Assembly (NCBI RefSeq): GCF_009827395.1 | Contig: NZ_WTYX01000001.1 | Coordinates: 1,493,722 to 1,557,721, forward strand | Source: Pontixanthobacter aquaemixtae | GTDB lineage: Bacteria; Pseudomonadota; Alphaproteobacteria; Sphingomonadales; Sphingomonadaceae | Reading direction: 5' to 3' | Length of the DNA: 64,000 nt | In this document: one piece after another, positions 38,719 through 49,339 of the stretch | Numbering within the stretch: position 1 is the stretch's first letter | How the letters are laid out: each line of letters starts with the position of its first letter | Made by a program: the position numbers and the translations under genes | Notes under the pieces: model-generated | The model's database searches: none | What the model saw: the letters and a program-made list of their open reading frames with translations, nothing else | What the model was told of the DNA's origin: nothing

Positions 38719-39291
38719 TTAATTGGCTTTCTTGCCGTCGTTGCCACCATCCTTGGCGGCTTTTTCAGCAGCAGCACGTTCGAAAGCTTTGCCCTTGGGC
38801 GCTTTGTCGCCCTGGCCGCCATCGTGCTTCGGCTTGGGAAGGACTTCCACCGAACCGCCAGCCTTTTCAACCGCTGCAACCGCGCCTTTTGACGCGCCAT
38901 TGACGATGAATTTGGCCTTGGCGGTGATTTCACCCTTGCCCAGCAGGCGGACACCGTCTTTCCCGCCTTTGGCGAGACCGGCAGCTTTCAGAGCCGCGTG
39001 ATCGATGTCTTTTTTCGCATCGAGCTTCTTCGCGTCGATGAACTTCTGGACCATGCCAATGTTCACTTCGGCATAGTCGAAGCCAAACGGATTGTTGAAG
39101 CCGCGCTTCGGGATCCGCATGTGAAGCGGCATCTGGCCGCCTTCGAAGCCATTGATCGAAACGCCGGAACGGCTCTTCTGACCCTTTTGACCGCGCGCAG
39201 CAGTCTTACCCTTGCCCGAGCCGATACCGCGGCCCACGCGGGTGCGCAGCTTACGGGCGCCTGGATTGTCTCTGAGTTCGTTAAGTTTCAT
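38719..39291 (-). CDS. rplO: 50S ribosomal protein L15 with C-terminal extension
   Basis: 190 residues against about 144 in E. coli. The core begins [20 protein letters not shown] and contains [20 protein letters not shown]. About 40 extra residues at the C-terminus are Lys/Ala/Gly-rich and probably disordered. Confidence 0.97.
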   Translation of the reverse strand: MKLNELRDNPGARKLRTRVGRGIGSGKGKTAARGQKGQKSRSGVSINGFEGGQMPLHMRIPKRGFNNPFGFDYAEVNIGMVQKFIDAKKLDAKKDIDHAALKAAGLAKGGKDGVRLLGKGEITAKAKFIVNGASKGAVAAVEKAGGSVEVLPKPKHDGGQGDKAPKGKAFERAAAEKAAKDGGNDGKKAN

Positions 39292-39309
39292 TATCTTGCA
39301 CTCGCTGTA

Positions 39310-39400
39310 ATGTGCCCCCGCAAAAGCAGGGGCCTGTTTGCTTTGCCCGAAGGCGAACGCGCTGGTCGCCCCGGATTTCCGCCTTCACGGAAATGACGAG
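39310..39400. repeat. Paired-arm palindromic repeat between rplO and rpmD
   Basis: The left arm has CCCCC-gcaaaagc-AGGGG (from 39312); the right arm has TTTCCG-ccttca-CGGAAA ending in ATGACG near 39398. It resembles the repeats in btuF and between sucB and lpdA and sits in an otherwise empty 139-base spacer. Confidence 0.6.
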
Positions 39401-39430
39401 AGAGAGCGAACCTCTCTCCGTCACATCGGT

Positions 39431-39616
39431 TTAATCTACGATCGCAACCATATGCGGCAGTTTTGCAATCGCACCGCGCAGTTCGGGTGTGTCTTGCCGC
39501 TCAACGACTTTATGCATCTTGTTCAGACCAAGTCCGATCAGGATTTTGCGTTGCTTTTCGTCGCGACGGATCGGCGAACCGATCTGTTTGATTTTAATGG
39601 TTTTCTTTGCAGCCAT
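39431..39616 (-). CDS. rpmD: 50S ribosomal protein L30
   Basis: 61 residues. [20 protein letters not shown] and [12 protein letters not shown] match L30. Five bases separate it from rpsE. Confidence 0.97.
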   Translation of the reverse strand: MAAKKTIKIKQIGSPIRRDEKQRKILIGLGLNKMHKVVERQDTPELRGAIAKLPHMVAIVD

Positions 39617-39621
39617 TATTC

Positions 39622-40590
39622 TTACTCCGCAACAGCTGCAGCGTCGGCCTCGGCCTCTGCTTCGCTGGCGCCACCACGGCCGAGAAGGTCAGCAACCTTC
39701 TTGCCACGACGCTGAGCGACCGACTTCGGCGAAGTCTGGTTGGCCAACGCATCGAAAGTAGCGCGGATCATGTTGTATGGGTTCGATGTACCGTTGGACT
39801 TGGTCACAACGTCGGCAACGCCCAGGCTTTCGAACACGGCACGCATCGGACCACCGGCAATGATACCGGTACCCGGAGGCGCTGTGCGGATGACCACTTT
39901 ACCGGCGCCGAAGCGGCCTTTGACGTCATGGTGAAGAGTGCGGCCTTCCTTGAGCGGAACGCGGATCATCTTCTTCTTCGCAGCAGCAGTTGCCTTGGTA
40001 ATGGCTTCCGGCACTTCGCGTGCCTTACCATGACCGAAGCCTACGCGGCCCGAACCGTCACCCACAACGACCAGGGCAGCAAAGCCGAAGCGCTTACCGC
40101 CCTTAACCGTTTTCGAAACGCGGTTAATGTGGACCAGCTTTTCAGCGATGCCATCATCGGGCTCTTCACGGCCGCCGCGACGATTGTCACGGCCACCGCG
40201 GCCACGGCCACCGCCACGATTGCCATCGCGGCCACCACGACCACCACGGCCGCGTGGAGCAGCGTCTGCACCTTCGGGCGCTTGCTCAGTAGGAGCAGCC
40301 GGAGCGTCTGCAGCTGGAGTTTCCACCTCAGCAGCAGCCTCTTCAGCCTTAGGGGCTTCGTCGGCTTTAACCTCTGGCGCAGCTTCTTCAGCTTTCGGGG
40401 CTTCGTCAGCTTTCGCTTCTACTGCCTCGTCAGCTGCCGGAGCGGCCTTTTCTTCAGCATCCTTTTTAGGAGCAGCTTTCTTGGCCGGAGCTTTCTTCTT
40501 CGCAGGAGCCTTCGTCGCAGCCTTTGTTTCTTCGGCTTTCGCGTCCGCTTCCTGCTGAGGAGCGTCTTCGGTTTTCTTCTTGTCAGCCAT
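39622..40590 (-). CDS. rpsE: 30S ribosomal protein S5 with long disordered N-terminal extension
   Basis: 322 residues, whereas E. coli S5 has 167. The S5 core begins near residue 145 with [20 protein letters not shown] and is complete. The first 112 residues are Ala/Lys/Glu-rich and include two tandem copies of a 15-residue unit (residues 60-74 and 75-89). Residues 113-141 are an RGG-type Gly/Arg stretch. No start codon suits a shorter protein: the frame is open and rplR ends two bases upstream of this ATG. The extension would project from the 30S surface and may bind RNA. Confidence 0.95.
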   Translation of the reverse strand: MADKKKTEDAPQQEADAKAEETKAATKAPAKKKAPAKKAAPKKDAEEKAAPAADEAVEAKADEAPKAEEAAPEVKADEAPKAEEAAAEVETPAADAPAAPTEQAPEGADAAPRGRGGRGGRDGNRGGGRGRGGRDNRRGGREEPDDGIAEKLVHINRVSKTVKGGKRFGFAALVVVGDGSGRVGFGHGKAREVPEAITKATAAAKKKMIRVPLKEGRTLHHDVKGRFGAGKVVIRTAPPGTGIIAGGPMRAVFESLGVADVVTKSNGTSNPYNMIRATFDALANQTSPKSVAQRRGKKVADLLGRGGASEAEAEADAAAVAE

Positions 40591-40592
40591 GC

Positions 40593-40937
40593 TTAGAACT
40601 CCAGCCCGCCTTCACGGGCGGCATCGGCCAGCGCCTTGACGCGGCCATGGTAAAGGAACCCGCCGCGATCGAACACGACAGAGGTGATGCCAGCCTTTTT
40701 GGCAGCAGCAGCAATATCTTTGCCAACAGCAGTAGCGGCATCAACATTGGCACCGGATTTCTTGCCACCAAGCGTCGATGCGGCTGCAACGGTGCGGCCT
40801 TCCTTGTCATCGATGATCTGGGCGTAGAGATGCCGGCCAGTGCGGTGCACCGACAAACGGGGGCGGTCGCCAGCGCGGCTGCGCAGTGCCGAACGGACAC
40901 GGCGGCGGCGGCGTTCAAAGAGAGATAGTTTTGCCAT
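40593..40937 (-). CDS. rplR: 50S ribosomal protein L18
   Basis: 114 residues. [20 protein letters not shown] and [20 protein letters not shown] are characteristic. Gaps to both neighbours are one or two bases. Confidence 0.98.
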   Translation of the reverse strand: MAKLSLFERRRRRVRSALRSRAGDRPRLSVHRTGRHLYAQIIDDKEGRTVAAASTLGGKKSGANVDAATAVGKDIAAAAKKAGITSVVFDRGGFLYHGRVKALADAAREGGLEF

Positions 40938-40938
40938 C

Positions 40939-41472
40939 TTACTTCTTCTTCCCTTCCTTACGGAAGACGTATTCGCCCTGGTACTTGATACCCTTGCCTT
41001 TGTAAGGCTCGGGCTTGCGCCAGCGGCGGATTTCGGCGGCGAGCTGACCTACGGCCTGCTTGTCAATTCCGCTGATAATCACGGTTGTTTGATCCGGGCA
41101 TTTGACTTCGAGGCCTTCGGGCACTTCGATGTCGACATCGTGGCTGAAGCCAAGCTGCAGGTTCAGGGTCTTGCCCTTCATTGCAGCACGATAACCAACG
41201 CCGGAAATTTCGAGCGTCTTGCTGAACCCTTCGGTTACGCCTTCGACCAGGTTCGAAACCAGTGTCCGCTGCATGCCCCAGTGGGACCGTGCGGTCTTGG
41301 TGTCGTTGGCCGGGTTGACCTGAATTTCTTCAGCTTCAACTTTGTAATCGATGTGGTCGGACAGACCCATGGACAAAGTGCCCTTTGGACCTTTCACGCT
41401 CAGCACGCCGTCTTCGATACTGGCGGTCACACCGCCAGGGATCGCGACTGCTTTTTTACCAATGCGGCTCAT
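40939..41472 (-). CDS. rplF: 50S ribosomal protein L6
   Basis: 177 residues beginning [15 protein letters not shown], with the C-terminal [19 protein letters not shown]. It overlaps rpsH by one base. Confidence 0.98.
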   Translation of the reverse strand: MSRIGKKAVAIPGGVTASIEDGVLSVKGPKGTLSMGLSDHIDYKVEAEEIQVNPANDTKTARSHWGMQRTLVSNLVEGVTEGFSKTLEISGVGYRAAMKGKTLNLQLGFSHDVDIEVPEGLEVKCPDQTTVIISGIDKQAVGQLAAEIRRWRKPEPYKGKGIKYQGEYVFRKEGKKK

Positions 41473-41867
41473 CAGAAGACCTCCGCAAGCACTTCGCCGC
41501 CGACATTCTTGTCGCGTGCTTCGTTATCCGAAAGCACACCGCTTGGTGTCGAGACGATGGTGATGCCAAGGCCATTGCGAACCATCGGAAGCTCTTTCGA
41601 ACCCGAATAGACGCGGCGGCCAGGCTTGGAAACGCGGGCAACATGCTTGATCGCAGGCTCACCCTCGAAATATTTCAGTTCAATCCGCAGCGCAGGGTGC
41701 TTGCCCGAAGTATCATCGGAATAGCCACGGATGTAGCCTTCACGCTGAAGCACTTCGAGAACATTTGCACGCAGTTTGGACGCAGGCGAAAGAACAGAGT
41801 CCTTCTTCGCGCGCTGTCCGTTGCGGATGCGGGTGAGCATATCACCCAATGGATCGGTCATAGCCAT
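41472..41867 (-). CDS. rpsH: 30S ribosomal protein S8
   Basis: 131 residues. [15 protein letters not shown] at the start and [20 protein letters not shown] near the end are diagnostic. AAGGA precedes the ATG at 41867 at a better distance than the second ATG at 41861. In E. coli S8 represses the spc operon. Confidence 0.98.
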   Translation of the reverse strand: MAMTDPLGDMLTRIRNGQRAKKDSVLSPASKLRANVLEVLQREGYIRGYSDDTSGKHPALRIELKYFEGEPAIKHVARVSKPGRRVYSGSKELPMVRNGLGITIVSTPSGVLSDNEARDKNVGGEVLAEVF

Positions 41868-41878
41868 CTGTCAGATCC

Positions 41879-42184
41879 TTACCAGCTAGACTTCGTAACG
41901 CCGGGAATCATGCCGCGATTGGCAAGGTTCCGCAGTTCGATACGGTTAAGTCCGAACTTCCGGTAATAGCCGCGTGGGCGGCCAGTGGTTGCACAACGGT
42001 TACGGACCCGTGTCGGGTTTCCGTTCCGCGGGATTTCAGCCATCTTGAGCCGGGCCATCATACGCTCGGTCTCATCGAGCGACTTGTCATCAGCAATCGC
42101 CTTCAGCTTCGCGTATTTCGCCGCGTACTTCTTGACGAGCTTCTTGCGACGCTCATTCTTGTTGATGGAACTCAGTTTCGCCAT
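41879..42184 (-). CDS. rpsN: 30S ribosomal protein S14 (zinc-free type)
   Basis: 101 residues. The long form without the CxxC pairs; the C-terminal [20 protein letters not shown] is typical. Confidence 0.98.
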   Translation of the reverse strand: MAKLSSINKNERRKKLVKKYAAKYAKLKAIADDKSLDETERMMARLKMAEIPRNGNPTRVRNRCATTGRPRGYYRKFGLNRIELRNLANRGMIPGVTKSSW

Positions 42185-42226
42185 GGACTTAAGCTCTCTT
42201 TCTCAATTCTTGCCTTGTAGCCGGGC

Positions 42227-42808
42227 TCACGCCGCAGCCTTTTCATCAGCCTGCGCTTCAGCAGGAAACGGGAAACCAAACAAACGCAGCAATTCACGTG
42301 CTTCTTCGTCGGTTTTTGCAGTGGTGGTTACGATCACGTCCATGCCGCGAACGGTCTCGATCTTGTCATACGAGATTTCGGGAAAGACGATCTGTTCCTT
42401 CAGACCCATCGCGTAATTGCCACGGCCATCGAACGATTTGGCGTTCAGGCCGCGGAAGTCACGGATACGGGGCATGGCAACAGTCACCAGACGGTCGACA
42501 AATTCATACATACGCTCGCGGCGCAGAGTGACTTTGCAACCAATCGGCATACCTTCGCGCAGTTTGAACTGTGCGATCGATTTCTTGGCCTTGGTGATAA
42601 CCGGCTTTTGGCCGGCGATCAGCGCCATTTCTTCGGCAGCGGTTGTAACTTTCTTCTTGTCCTGGCTGGCTTCGCCCACCCCCATATTGAGCGTGATCTT
42701 TTCCAGCTTCGGAACTTCAAGAGCATTCTTGTAACCGAACTTCTCAGTCATCGCCTTGACGATTACATCGTCATAGCGCTGCTTCATACGTGCTGTGTAA
42801 TCAGCCAT
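42227..42808 (-). CDS. rplE: 50S ribosomal protein L5
   Basis: 193 residues. The regions [16 protein letters not shown] and [20 protein letters not shown] match L5. It overlaps rplX by eight bases, suggesting coupled translation. Confidence 0.98.
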   Translation of the reverse strand: MADYTARMKQRYDDVIVKAMTEKFGYKNALEVPKLEKITLNMGVGEASQDKKKVTTAAEEMALIAGQKPVITKAKKSIAQFKLREGMPIGCKVTLRRERMYEFVDRLVTVAMPRIRDFRGLNAKSFDGRGNYAMGLKEQIVFPEISYDKIETVRGMDVIVTTTAKTDEEARELLRLFGFPFPAEAQADEKAAA

Positions 42809-43121
42809 CGATAGTCTCCCCGGATTTCACAGCAACGCGAACCTTCTTGCCGTCCTTCTCCTCGAAACGGACGCGGGTCGGCTTGCCATCTTTGGGATCA
42901 GCCACAGCAACCTTCGACATGTGCATCGGCGCTTCGAAGCGATCGATGCCGCCTTGCGGGTTGGCCTGGCTGGGCTTGCGGTGACGCGCAGCAATATTCA
43001 TGCCTTCGACGATCAGCTTGCCGGTTTTCGGCATAACCTGACGGACAGTGCCAGTGCGGCCCTTGTCCTTGCCCGAGAGCACGACGACGCTGTCGCCCTT
43101 CTTGATCTTAGCGGCGGCCAT
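42801..43121 (-). CDS. rplX: 50S ribosomal protein L24
   Basis: 106 residues. The KOW-type start [20 protein letters not shown] is clear. It overlaps rplN by one base. Confidence 0.98.
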   Translation of the reverse strand: MAAAKIKKGDSVVVLSGKDKGRTGTVRQVMPKTGKLIVEGMNIAARHRKPSQANPQGGIDRFEAPMHMSKVAVADPKDGKPTRVRFEEKDGKKVRVAVKSGETIDG

Positions 43122-43489
43122 TAGAGCACCTCCGGAGCGAGCGAAATGATCTTCATGAAGCCGCGACCACGCAATTCGCGGACCACGGGGCCAAAGATAC
43201 GAGTGCCAATTGGCTCCTCGGTCTTGTTGACCAGAACAGCCGCGTTGCCGTCAAAGCGGATCACGCTGCCGTCTGCACGGCGTACTTCCTTGCGGGTACG
43301 CACGATAACTGCACGGTGAACGTCACCTTTTTTGACCTTTGCGCGGGGCTGCGCTTCCTTAACGGATACGACGATCACGTCGCCGACGCTGGCGGTACGA
43401 CGCTTCGACCCGCCCAGCACTTTGATGCACTGGACACGCTTCGCGCCGCTATTGTCCGCGACGTCTAGGTTAGATTGCATCTGAATCAT
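43121..43489 (-). CDS. rplN: 50S ribosomal protein L14
   Basis: 122 residues. [20 protein letters not shown] and [13 protein letters not shown] are diagnostic. AAGGA lies nine bases before the ATG. Confidence 0.98.
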   Translation of the reverse strand: MIQMQSNLDVADNSGAKRVQCIKVLGGSKRRTASVGDVIVVSVKEAQPRAKVKKGDVHRAVIVRTRKEVRRADGSVIRFDGNAAVLVNKTEEPIGTRIFGPVVRELRGRGFMKIISLAPEVL

Positions 43490-43550
43490 GGATTCAGTTC
43501 CTTCTCAATCGGCTTGCGGAAACCAGTCCCGCAGTTCCAAAAACACTTGC

Positions 43551-43850
43551 TTAAGTTGTGCTACCCGCAGCAGCTTCAACTTCGATGTCAGCCTCTACGG
43601 CCACACCTTTGCTTGCTTTGACCGTTTCGATCACTTTCCAAGTCTTGGTCTTGGAGATCGGTTTGGTCTCTTCAATCCGGACGGTATCGCCCATCTTGAA
43701 GGAATTATCTTCGTCATGTGCGTGGTATTTCTTCGAACGACGCATGATCTTCCCGTAGAGCGGGTGTTTCACTTTGCGCTCGACAAGCACAGTCACGGTT
43801 TTGTCGGTCTTGTCGGAGGTGACGGTCCCGGTCAGAATACGTTTGGGCAT
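43551..43850 (-). CDS. rpsQ: 30S ribosomal protein S17
   Basis: 99 residues beginning [19 protein letters not shown]. The ATG at 43850 is chosen because further upstream the frame overlaps rpmC and has no family match. The last 15 residues form a small acidic/Ala-rich extension. Confidence 0.97.
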   Translation of the reverse strand: MPKRILTGTVTSDKTDKTVTVLVERKVKHPLYGKIMRRSKKYHAHDEDNSFKMGDTVRIEETKPISKTKTWKVIETVKASKGVAVEADIEVEAAAGSTT

Positions 43851-43860
43851 CGTGTACCTC

Positions 43861-44076
43861 TTATGCCTTGGCCGCTGCGGCCGAAGCGGATTTCCGCTCG
43901 GTCTGCAGGGTCTTGATCTGAGCGATCGAGCGACGGACTTCTTTGATCCGCGCAGGACGCTCAAGTTGGTTGGTGGCAGCCTGGAAACGCAGGTTGAACT
44001 GCTCACGCTTCAATTCCGTCAGCTCGGTGTCGAGCTGGTCGTCGGTCTTGGTGCGGAGATCTTCGATCGAGCTCAT
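43861..44076 (-). CDS. rpmC: 50S ribosomal protein L29
   Basis: 71 residues. [20 protein letters not shown] is typical. GGAGGG lies six bases before the ATG at 44076, two bases after the rplP stop. Confidence 0.97.
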   Translation of the reverse strand: MSSIEDLRTKTDDQLDTELTELKREQFNLRFQAATNQLERPARIKEVRRSIAQIKTLQTERKSASAAAAKA

Positions 44077-44078
44077 GA

Positions 44079-44510
44079 TCAACCCTCCAGGTGCGAAGTG
44101 TCACCCAGACGGGCAACAACTTTGGTTTTGATAGGAAGCTTCATGGCCGCACGCTCGAAAGCGGCAGCAGCCAATGGGCCGGGAACGCCATCGAGTTCGA
44201 ACAGGATGCGGCCGGGCTTAACCCGTGCTGCCCAATATTCGACCGAACCCTTACCTTTACCCTGACGGACTTCGGCAGGCTTCTTCGAAACCGGAACGTC
44301 GGGGAATACACGGATCCACAAACGCCCTTGACGTTTCATGTGGCGTGTAATCGCACGACGCGCAGCTTCGATCTGGCGTGCAGTGATACGCTCTGGCTCG
44401 AGAGCCTTGAGGCCGTAAGAACCGAAGTTCAGAACGGTGCCGCCTTTGGCGTCGCCCTTAATCCGGCCTTTGAAAGCCTTGCGGAATTTGTGTTTTTTCG
44501 GTTGTAGCAT
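44079..44510 (-). CDS. rplP: 50S ribosomal protein L16
   Basis: 143 residues beginning [16 protein letters not shown], with [20 protein letters not shown]. Confidence 0.98.
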   Translation of the reverse strand: MLQPKKHKFRKAFKGRIKGDAKGGTVLNFGSYGLKALEPERITARQIEAARRAITRHMKRQGRLWIRVFPDVPVSKKPAEVRQGKGKGSVEYWAARVKPGRILFELDGVPGPLAAAAFERAAMKLPIKTKVVARLGDTSHLEG

Positions 44511-44533
44511 GGTGCTTACTCTCGAATTCTAAA

Positions 44534-45229
44534 TCAGCGAGCCGGACGGACGCCGGAAGTTTGCGCTTCCATCATCAGCCGGTCTTGAGCGGTTGGATCA
44601 TGACCAAGGATTTCGCCTTTGAAGACCCAAACCTTGATACCGATAATACCGTAAGCGGTGAGCGCTTCGGTTTCGGCGTAGTCGATATTCGCGCGCAGTG
44701 TGTGCAAAGGAACGCGGCCTTCACGGTACTGCTCGACGCGGGCGATTTCAGCACCACCCAGACGGCCACCGCAAACGATCTTGATACCTTCGGCACCCAG
44801 ACGCATCGCGGATTGCATCGCGCGCTTCATCGCACGGCGGAACGCAATACGGCGCAGCAGCTGGTCAGCAATGCCTTGGGCGATCAGCTTGGCGTCAACT
44901 TCCGGCTTGCGGATTTCGACGATGTTCAGCTTCACTTCGCTGTCGGTCATGCCGGCAAGCTTGGCGCGCAGTTTCTCGATGTCTGCGCCTTTCTTACCGA
45001 TGATTACACCGGGACGCGCGGCATAGATCGAAACGCGGCACATTTTGGCCGGACGCTCGATAACCACCTTCGAAATCGCAGCCTGTGGCAGCGTATCGAT
45101 GATGAATTTGCGCATCTCGATGTCTTCTTTGAGAAGCTGTGCATAGTCGCGCCCTTCGGCGTACCAGCGGCTGTCCCAAGTACGGTTGATCTGCAGGCGC
45201 AGGCCGATCGGATTACTCTTCTGACCCAT
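44534..45229 (-). CDS. rpsC: 30S ribosomal protein S3
   Basis: 231 residues. [20 protein letters not shown] at the start, the KH-domain segment [20 protein letters not shown], and [20 protein letters not shown] near the C-terminus. Confidence 0.98.
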   Translation of the reverse strand: MGQKSNPIGLRLQINRTWDSRWYAEGRDYAQLLKEDIEMRKFIIDTLPQAAISKVVIERPAKMCRVSIYAARPGVIIGKKGADIEKLRAKLAGMTDSEVKLNIVEIRKPEVDAKLIAQGIADQLLRRIAFRRAMKRAMQSAMRLGAEGIKIVCGGRLGGAEIARVEQYREGRVPLHTLRANIDYAETEALTAYGIIGIKVWVFKGEILGHDPTAQDRLMMEAQTSGVRPAR

Positions 45230-45230
45230 C

Positions 45231-45614
45231 TTACGCTTCCTCTTCTTCGTGCTCGCGTACGACGATGCGCAGGCGGCTGAATGGCTTCAGGATGCGGGTA
45301 GACTTACCGCGACCACGTGTGTGGAAGCGCTTCATCGTGATCGCTTTGCCAACGCTGGCTTCAGCCACGATCAGCGAGTCAACGTCGAGATTGTGGTTGT
45401 TTTCCGCATTCGCGATTGCAGATGCCAGAACCTTGGTGGTGTCTTTGGCCATTTGCTTGCGCGAGAAAGCGAGGATGTTCAGAGCATCTTCGACCTTCTT
45501 GCCGCGGATCAGCGCAGCAACGAGATTGAGCTTCTGAGCCGAACCACGGATGGTGGTGCCGACAGCCAATGCCTCGTTATCGCCAACACGGCGGGGAGAT
45601 TTTGCCTTACCCAT
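45231..45614 (-). CDS. rplV: 50S ribosomal protein L22
   Basis: 127 residues. [20 protein letters not shown] and the hairpin region [16 protein letters not shown] are typical. It overlaps rpsS by one base. Confidence 0.98.
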   Translation of the reverse strand: MGKAKSPRRVGDNEALAVGTTIRGSAQKLNLVAALIRGKKVEDALNILAFSRKQMAKDTTKVLASAIANAENNHNLDVDSLIVAEASVGKAITMKRFHTRGRGKSTRILKPFSRLRIVVREHEEEEA

Positions 45615-45889
45615 TAGCGCTTACCCTTCTTGTCCGAAGCGTGGCCAGGGAAAGTCCGCGTTGGCGAAAATTCACCAAGCTTGTGACCAACCATGTCCTC
45701 GTTGACGGACACCGGAATAAACTTCTGGCCGTTATAGACGTTGAACGTCAGGCCGACGAATTGTGGCAGGACAGTGGACCGGCGCGACCAAGTCTTGATC
45801 GGCTTGTGGTTGCCACTTTCCTGTGCATCTTCTGCCTTTTTCAGCAGGTGGAGGTCTACGAACGGACCTTTCCAGACGGAGCGAGCCAT
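45614..45889 (-). CDS. rpsS: 30S ribosomal protein S19
   Basis: 91 residues. [20 protein letters not shown] and [15 protein letters not shown] are diagnostic. Confidence 0.98.
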   Translation of the reverse strand: MARSVWKGPFVDLHLLKKAEDAQESGNHKPIKTWSRRSTVLPQFVGLTFNVYNGQKFIPVSVNEDMVGHKLGEFSPTRTFPGHASDKKGKR

Positions 45890-45894
45890 CTCGA

Positions 45895-46731
45895 TTACCT
45901 CTTCTTCTTGGCGTGACGCGAACGGATGATCATCTTATCCGTTTGCTTGTTCTTGCGAGTGCGAGCACCCTTGGTCGGCTTGCCCCATGGCGTAACCGGA
46001 TGGCGACCACCCGATGTACGGCCTTCACCACCACCGTGTGGGTGGTCGATCGGGTTCTTGGCAACGCCGCGTGTCAGTGGCTTGACGCCCATCCAGCGGC
46101 GACGGCCAGCTTTACCAAGGTTCTGGTTCTGGTTGTCAGGGTTCGAAACCGCGCCAACCGTACCCATGCAATCCGAACGTAGGTAGCGTTGCTCACCCGA
46201 GTTCAAACGCACGATGACCATACCGCGGTCGCGGCCAACCAGCTGCACGTAAGTGCCTGCAGAGCGAGCGATCTGACCGCCTTTGCCGGGCTTCATTTCC
46301 ACGTTGTGGCAAATGGTGCCAACCGGCATCTGGCCCAGAAGCATGGCGTTGCCAGGCTTGGTATCAACCTTCTCGCCAGCAATCACGCTATCGCCAACAG
46401 CCAGACGCTGCGGGCAGATAATGTAGGCTTGCTCGCCATCGGCATATTTGATCAGCGCGATGAAAGCGGTGCGGTTGGGATCATATTCGATCCGCTCCAC
46501 AGTGCCTTCGACATCCCACTTACGACGTTTGAAGTCGATGAAGCGGTACTTCTGCTTGTGACCACCGCCGATGCCACGCGAAGTGACATGACCTTTGTTG
46601 TTCCGGCCACCGGTTTTACGCTTGCCTTCCGTGAGCGACTTGACCGGCTTGCCTTTGTACAGGCCGGACTTGTCGACAAGGATAAGGCCGCGGCGTGCGG
46701 GGCTTGTCGGTTTGTAATTCTTGAGTGCCAT
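45895..46731 (-). CDS. rplB: 50S ribosomal protein L2
   Basis: 278 residues. Peptidyl-transferase-centre region [20 protein letters not shown], and the standard N-terminus [15 protein letters not shown]. Confidence 0.98.
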   Translation of the reverse strand: MALKNYKPTSPARRGLILVDKSGLYKGKPVKSLTEGKRKTGGRNNKGHVTSRGIGGGHKQKYRFIDFKRRKWDVEGTVERIEYDPNRTAFIALIKYADGEQAYIICPQRLAVGDSVIAGEKVDTKPGNAMLLGQMPVGTICHNVEMKPGKGGQIARSAGTYVQLVGRDRGMVIVRLNSGEQRYLRSDCMGTVGAVSNPDNQNQNLGKAGRRRWMGVKPLTRGVAKNPIDHPHGGGEGRTSGGRHPVTPWGKPTKGARTRKNKQTDKMIIRSRHAKKKR

Positions 46732-46742
46732 CAGTCCTGCCC

Positions 46743-47054
46743 TCAGATTCCGCCGGTGATGTCGATTGGGTCTTCGCCCTCAACCAACGTCACAATTGCT
46801 TTTTTGAAGTCGGAACGCTTGTAGGGACGACCCTTCCAGCGCTTGACCTTGCCCTTCTGGACAATGGTGTTGACGCTCTTCACCTTGGTATCAAAGAGAG
46901 CTTCGACGGCTTCTTTGATCTGAGGCTTGGTAGCGTCATTTGCGACCTTGAAGACAACCGCGTCATTTTCAGACAGCAGAGTCGACTTCTCGGTGATGTG
47001 AGGAGAGAGCACAACGTCGTAGTGACGCGCGTCTACTTCTTGCTTTTTAGCCAT
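46743..47054 (-). CDS. rplW: 50S ribosomal protein L23
   Basis: 103 residues. [20 protein letters not shown] and the loop [20 protein letters not shown] match L23. It overlaps rplD by eight bases. Confidence 0.97.
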   Translation of the reverse strand: MAKKQEVDARHYDVVLSPHITEKSTLLSENDAVVFKVANDATKPQIKEAVEALFDTKVKSVNTIVQKGKVKRWKGRPYKRSDFKKAIVTLVEGEDPIDITGGI

Positions 47055-47673
47055 TGAAGCGCGCCTCCAGCTTTTCGACAGCGTCTTTGGTCAGGACCAA
47101 AGTGTCGTGGTTGAGAATGTCATAGACGTTGGCACCTTGCGCCGGCATCACATTGACACCGCGAAGGTTTCCAGCTGCCTTGCGGAAACTGTCATCAACA
47201 GATTCACCGTCGATCACCAAAACCTTCTTGCCGTAGCCAGCTTTCTCGAACTGGGCTTTCAGCGCCTTGGTCTTGGCGTCTTTCAGTTTCAGGCTATCAA
47301 CGATCACCAGACCGTCTTTCGCCTTGCTCGAAAGAGCCATCTTCAGGCCAAGCGCCCGGATCTTCTTGTTGAGCGACTGGTTGAAGTCACGACGACGAGG
47401 GCCGTGCGCTTTACCACCGCCGATAAAGATCGGAGCACTGCGCGCACCGTGACGAGCGACACCGCCGCCCTTCTGGTTGCCGTGCTTCTTACCGGTACGG
47501 TTGACGTCTGAGCGTTCCTGAGCAGCGCGCGCGGTTCCGCGGCGATTTTCAAGCTGCCAAGTGACAACGCGGTGAAGAATGTCAGCGCGTGGTTCGACAC
47601 CGAAAACGGCTTTGTCGAGGGTCACGTCGCCGGTACCTTTACCGCCGTCGATTTTCTGGACCTTCACCTTCAT
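47047..47673 (-). CDS. rplD: 50S ribosomal protein L4
   Basis: 208 residues. The tunnel loop [20 protein letters not shown] and [15 protein letters not shown] are typical. In E. coli L4 also regulates the S10 operon through its leader RNA; no equivalent can be proved here. Confidence 0.97.
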   Translation of the reverse strand: MKVKVQKIDGGKGTGDVTLDKAVFGVEPRADILHRVVTWQLENRRGTARAAQERSDVNRTGKKHGNQKGGGVARHGARSAPIFIGGGKAHGPRRRDFNQSLNKKIRALGLKMALSSKAKDGLVIVDSLKLKDAKTKALKAQFEKAGYGKKVLVIDGESVDDSFRKAAGNLRGVNVMPAQGANVYDILNHDTLVLTKDAVEKLEARFNG

Positions 47674-47676
47674 GGC

Positions 47677-48549
47677 TTAGCCCTCCTTACCAGCGTCATC
47701 TGCGGGCTTGTCGCCCTCATCAGACTTTGGGGTTTCAGATTCGGTCGCTTCGGCCTCAACCGCAGCTTCCAATTTCTCTTGCTGCTCGGGAGATACAGCT
47801 TCGGTCACTTCGTGCTCAGCTGCGCTCTCTACCAGACCAGGCGTTGCTTCCTCAGAAGCAAACTCATCTTCGTTGCGGCGCATAACGCCGGGGAACGGAA
47901 GATTTTCAGGCATCTTCAGCTTCACGGAATCGCGAACAACGAGCCATGCGTTCTTGTGCCCGGGGACCGAGCCCTTGACGAACAGAAGACCACGCACCGC
48001 GTCAGTACGAACGATTTCGAGATTTTGCTGGGTACGCTGACGGTCGCCCATGTGGCCGGCCATCTTCTTGCCCTTAAACACGCGGCCGGGATCCTGACGG
48101 TTACCCGTCGAACCGTGCGAACGGTGAGAGATCGAAACACCGTGCGTCGCGCGCAGACCACCGAAGCCCCAACGCTTCATGGCACCGGCAAAGCCTTTAC
48201 CCTGCGTGTGACCGGTGATGTCGACTTTTTGGCCAGCAACGAAGTGCTCTGCCGAAATGCGTGCGCCAACCGGAAGAAGCGCTTCTTCGCTGTCGAGACG
48301 GAACTCGGCAACTTTGCGCTTCATCGGCACGCCAGCTTTCGCGAAATGCTCGCGCTGCGGCTTGGCTACGTTCTTTTGCTTGGCCTCACCCGAACCGACC
48401 TGAAGTGCGACATAGCCGTCAACTTCATCGGTGCGGTGAGAAATAACTTGGCAATCATCCAGAGACAGAACGGTCACGGGTACGTGACGTCCATCCTCCT
48501 GGAACAGGCGGGTCATCCCGACTTTTCTTGCGACTACGCCAGTGCGCAT
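47677..48549 (-). CDS. rplC: 50S ribosomal protein L3 with acidic C-terminal extension
   Basis: 290 residues against about 209 in E. coli. The core begins [20 protein letters not shown] and contains [20 protein letters not shown]; it ends near residue 222. The last roughly 65 residues are rich in Glu, Ala, Ser and Asp and probably disordered. The ATG at 48549 is the family start; reading on upstream enters the structured spacer. Confidence 0.97.
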   Translation of the reverse strand: MRTGVVARKVGMTRLFQEDGRHVPVTVLSLDDCQVISHRTDEVDGYVALQVGSGEAKQKNVAKPQREHFAKAGVPMKRKVAEFRLDSEEALLPVGARISAEHFVAGQKVDITGHTQGKGFAGAMKRWGFGGLRATHGVSISHRSHGSTGNRQDPGRVFKGKKMAGHMGDRQRTQQNLEIVRTDAVRGLLFVKGSVPGHKNAWLVVRDSVKLKMPENLPFPGVMRRNEDEFASEEATPGLVESAAEHEVTEAVSPEQQEKLEAAVEAEATESETPKSDEGDKPADDAGKEG

Positions 48550-48555
48550 CGTCAA

Positions 48556-48756
48556 AACTCCTAACACAGAGGCACACAGGACCATTCCCATGTGCGTGCC
48601 AGCCCAAATTGTGATGCATTGCCCCGTCCGGGCTGAGTGCGCACCCAATTGCTTGGGATTGCGAGACGGGGAACGCAGACCCGGGCCTAATTCCTGCAAG
48701 AGGGACCCGGCGGTATTCCTATGCCTTCGCCCCGGCTCTAGCCGGAGCCACTAAAA
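48556..48756 (-). other. Structured spacer between rpsJ and rplC
   Basis: A 207-base gap, unusually long for this operon. On the minus strand it holds a two-tier stem: CCCCGTC/GACGGGG (48671-48665 with 48628-48622) enclosing CCCAA-gcaa-TTGGG (48657-48644). A third hairpin GGCTC-cggcta-GAGCC lies near rpsJ (about 48733-48748). No coding sequence is seen. A leader or processing role is possible. Confidence 0.55.
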
Positions 48757-49068
48757 TCAAGCGAGCTTGATTTCAACGTTAACGCCGGCAGCAAGATCGA
48801 GCTTCATAAGCGCGTCTACGGTCTGGGCGTTAGGCTGCACGATATCGAGCAGCCGCTTGTAAGTACGCACCTCGAACTGCTCGCGCGACTTCTTGTCAAT
48901 GTGCGGGCCGCGGTTCACGGTGAACTTCTCAATTCTCGTCGGCATCGGAATGGGGCCACGAATTAGCGCGCCAGTGCGGCGAGCGGTTTCAGCGATTTCG
49001 CCAGTTGCCTGGTCAAGTACGCGGTGATCAAACGCCTTCAGGCGAATGCGAATATTCTGGGCTTCCAT
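48757..49068 (-). CDS. rpsJ: 30S ribosomal protein S10
   Basis: 103 residues beginning [19 protein letters not shown], with [20 protein letters not shown]. The ribosome-binding site is weak; a TTG two codons earlier is possible. It is the first gene of the S10 operon, with its own promoter about 130 bases upstream. S10 also acts in antitermination as NusE. Confidence 0.97.
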   Translation of the reverse strand: MEAQNIRIRLKAFDHRVLDQATGEIAETARRTGALIRGPIPMPTRIEKFTVNRGPHIDKKSREQFEVRTYKRLLDIVQPNAQTVDALMKLDLAAGVNVEIKLA

Positions 49069-49117
49069 GTCCAACTACCAATGAGAAAGAGCAAATAACA
49101 AAAACCAGCGATCCGCC

Positions 49118-49139
49118 CTCTCCCGTCTCCGAGGGAGAG
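49118..49139 (-). other. Hairpin in the rpsJ leader
   Basis: CTCTCCC (49118-49124) / GGGAGAG (49133-49139) on the leader between the promoter and rpsJ. A T run occurs about 14 bases beyond it on the transcript, too far for an ordinary terminator. Confidence 0.4.
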
Positions 49140-49197
49140 CAGGGCCACTGATCCAAAACTTTTCCGAATTTGAGACGAATCTCGTTCGTTGACGCGC

Positions 49198-49226
49198 CCT
49201 ATATGGGTAACGCCCCCGCCTTGCAA
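49198..49226 (-). promoter_or_regulatory. Probable promoter of the S10 operon
   Basis: TTGCAA (49226-49221) and TATAGG (49203-49198) separated by exactly 17 bases, just after the tuf terminator. Confidence 0.7.
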
Positions 49227-49280
49227 CCCCCGACATACAAATCATTAGCAAATTTGCATGCGGTTCCGGATCCGGGCCGC

Positions 49281-49320
49281 AAGAAACAAAACGCCCGGCG
49301 AACCATTAGGCCGCCGGGCG
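49281..49320 (-). terminator. Intrinsic terminator after tuf
   Basis: Perfect 9-base stem CGCCCGGCG (49320-49312 with 49300-49292) with an 11-base loop, followed on the transcript by TTTTGTTTCTT. It separates the str and S10 transcription units. Confidence 0.92.
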
Positions 49321-49339
49321 CTTGTTGAATGTGTGTCTG

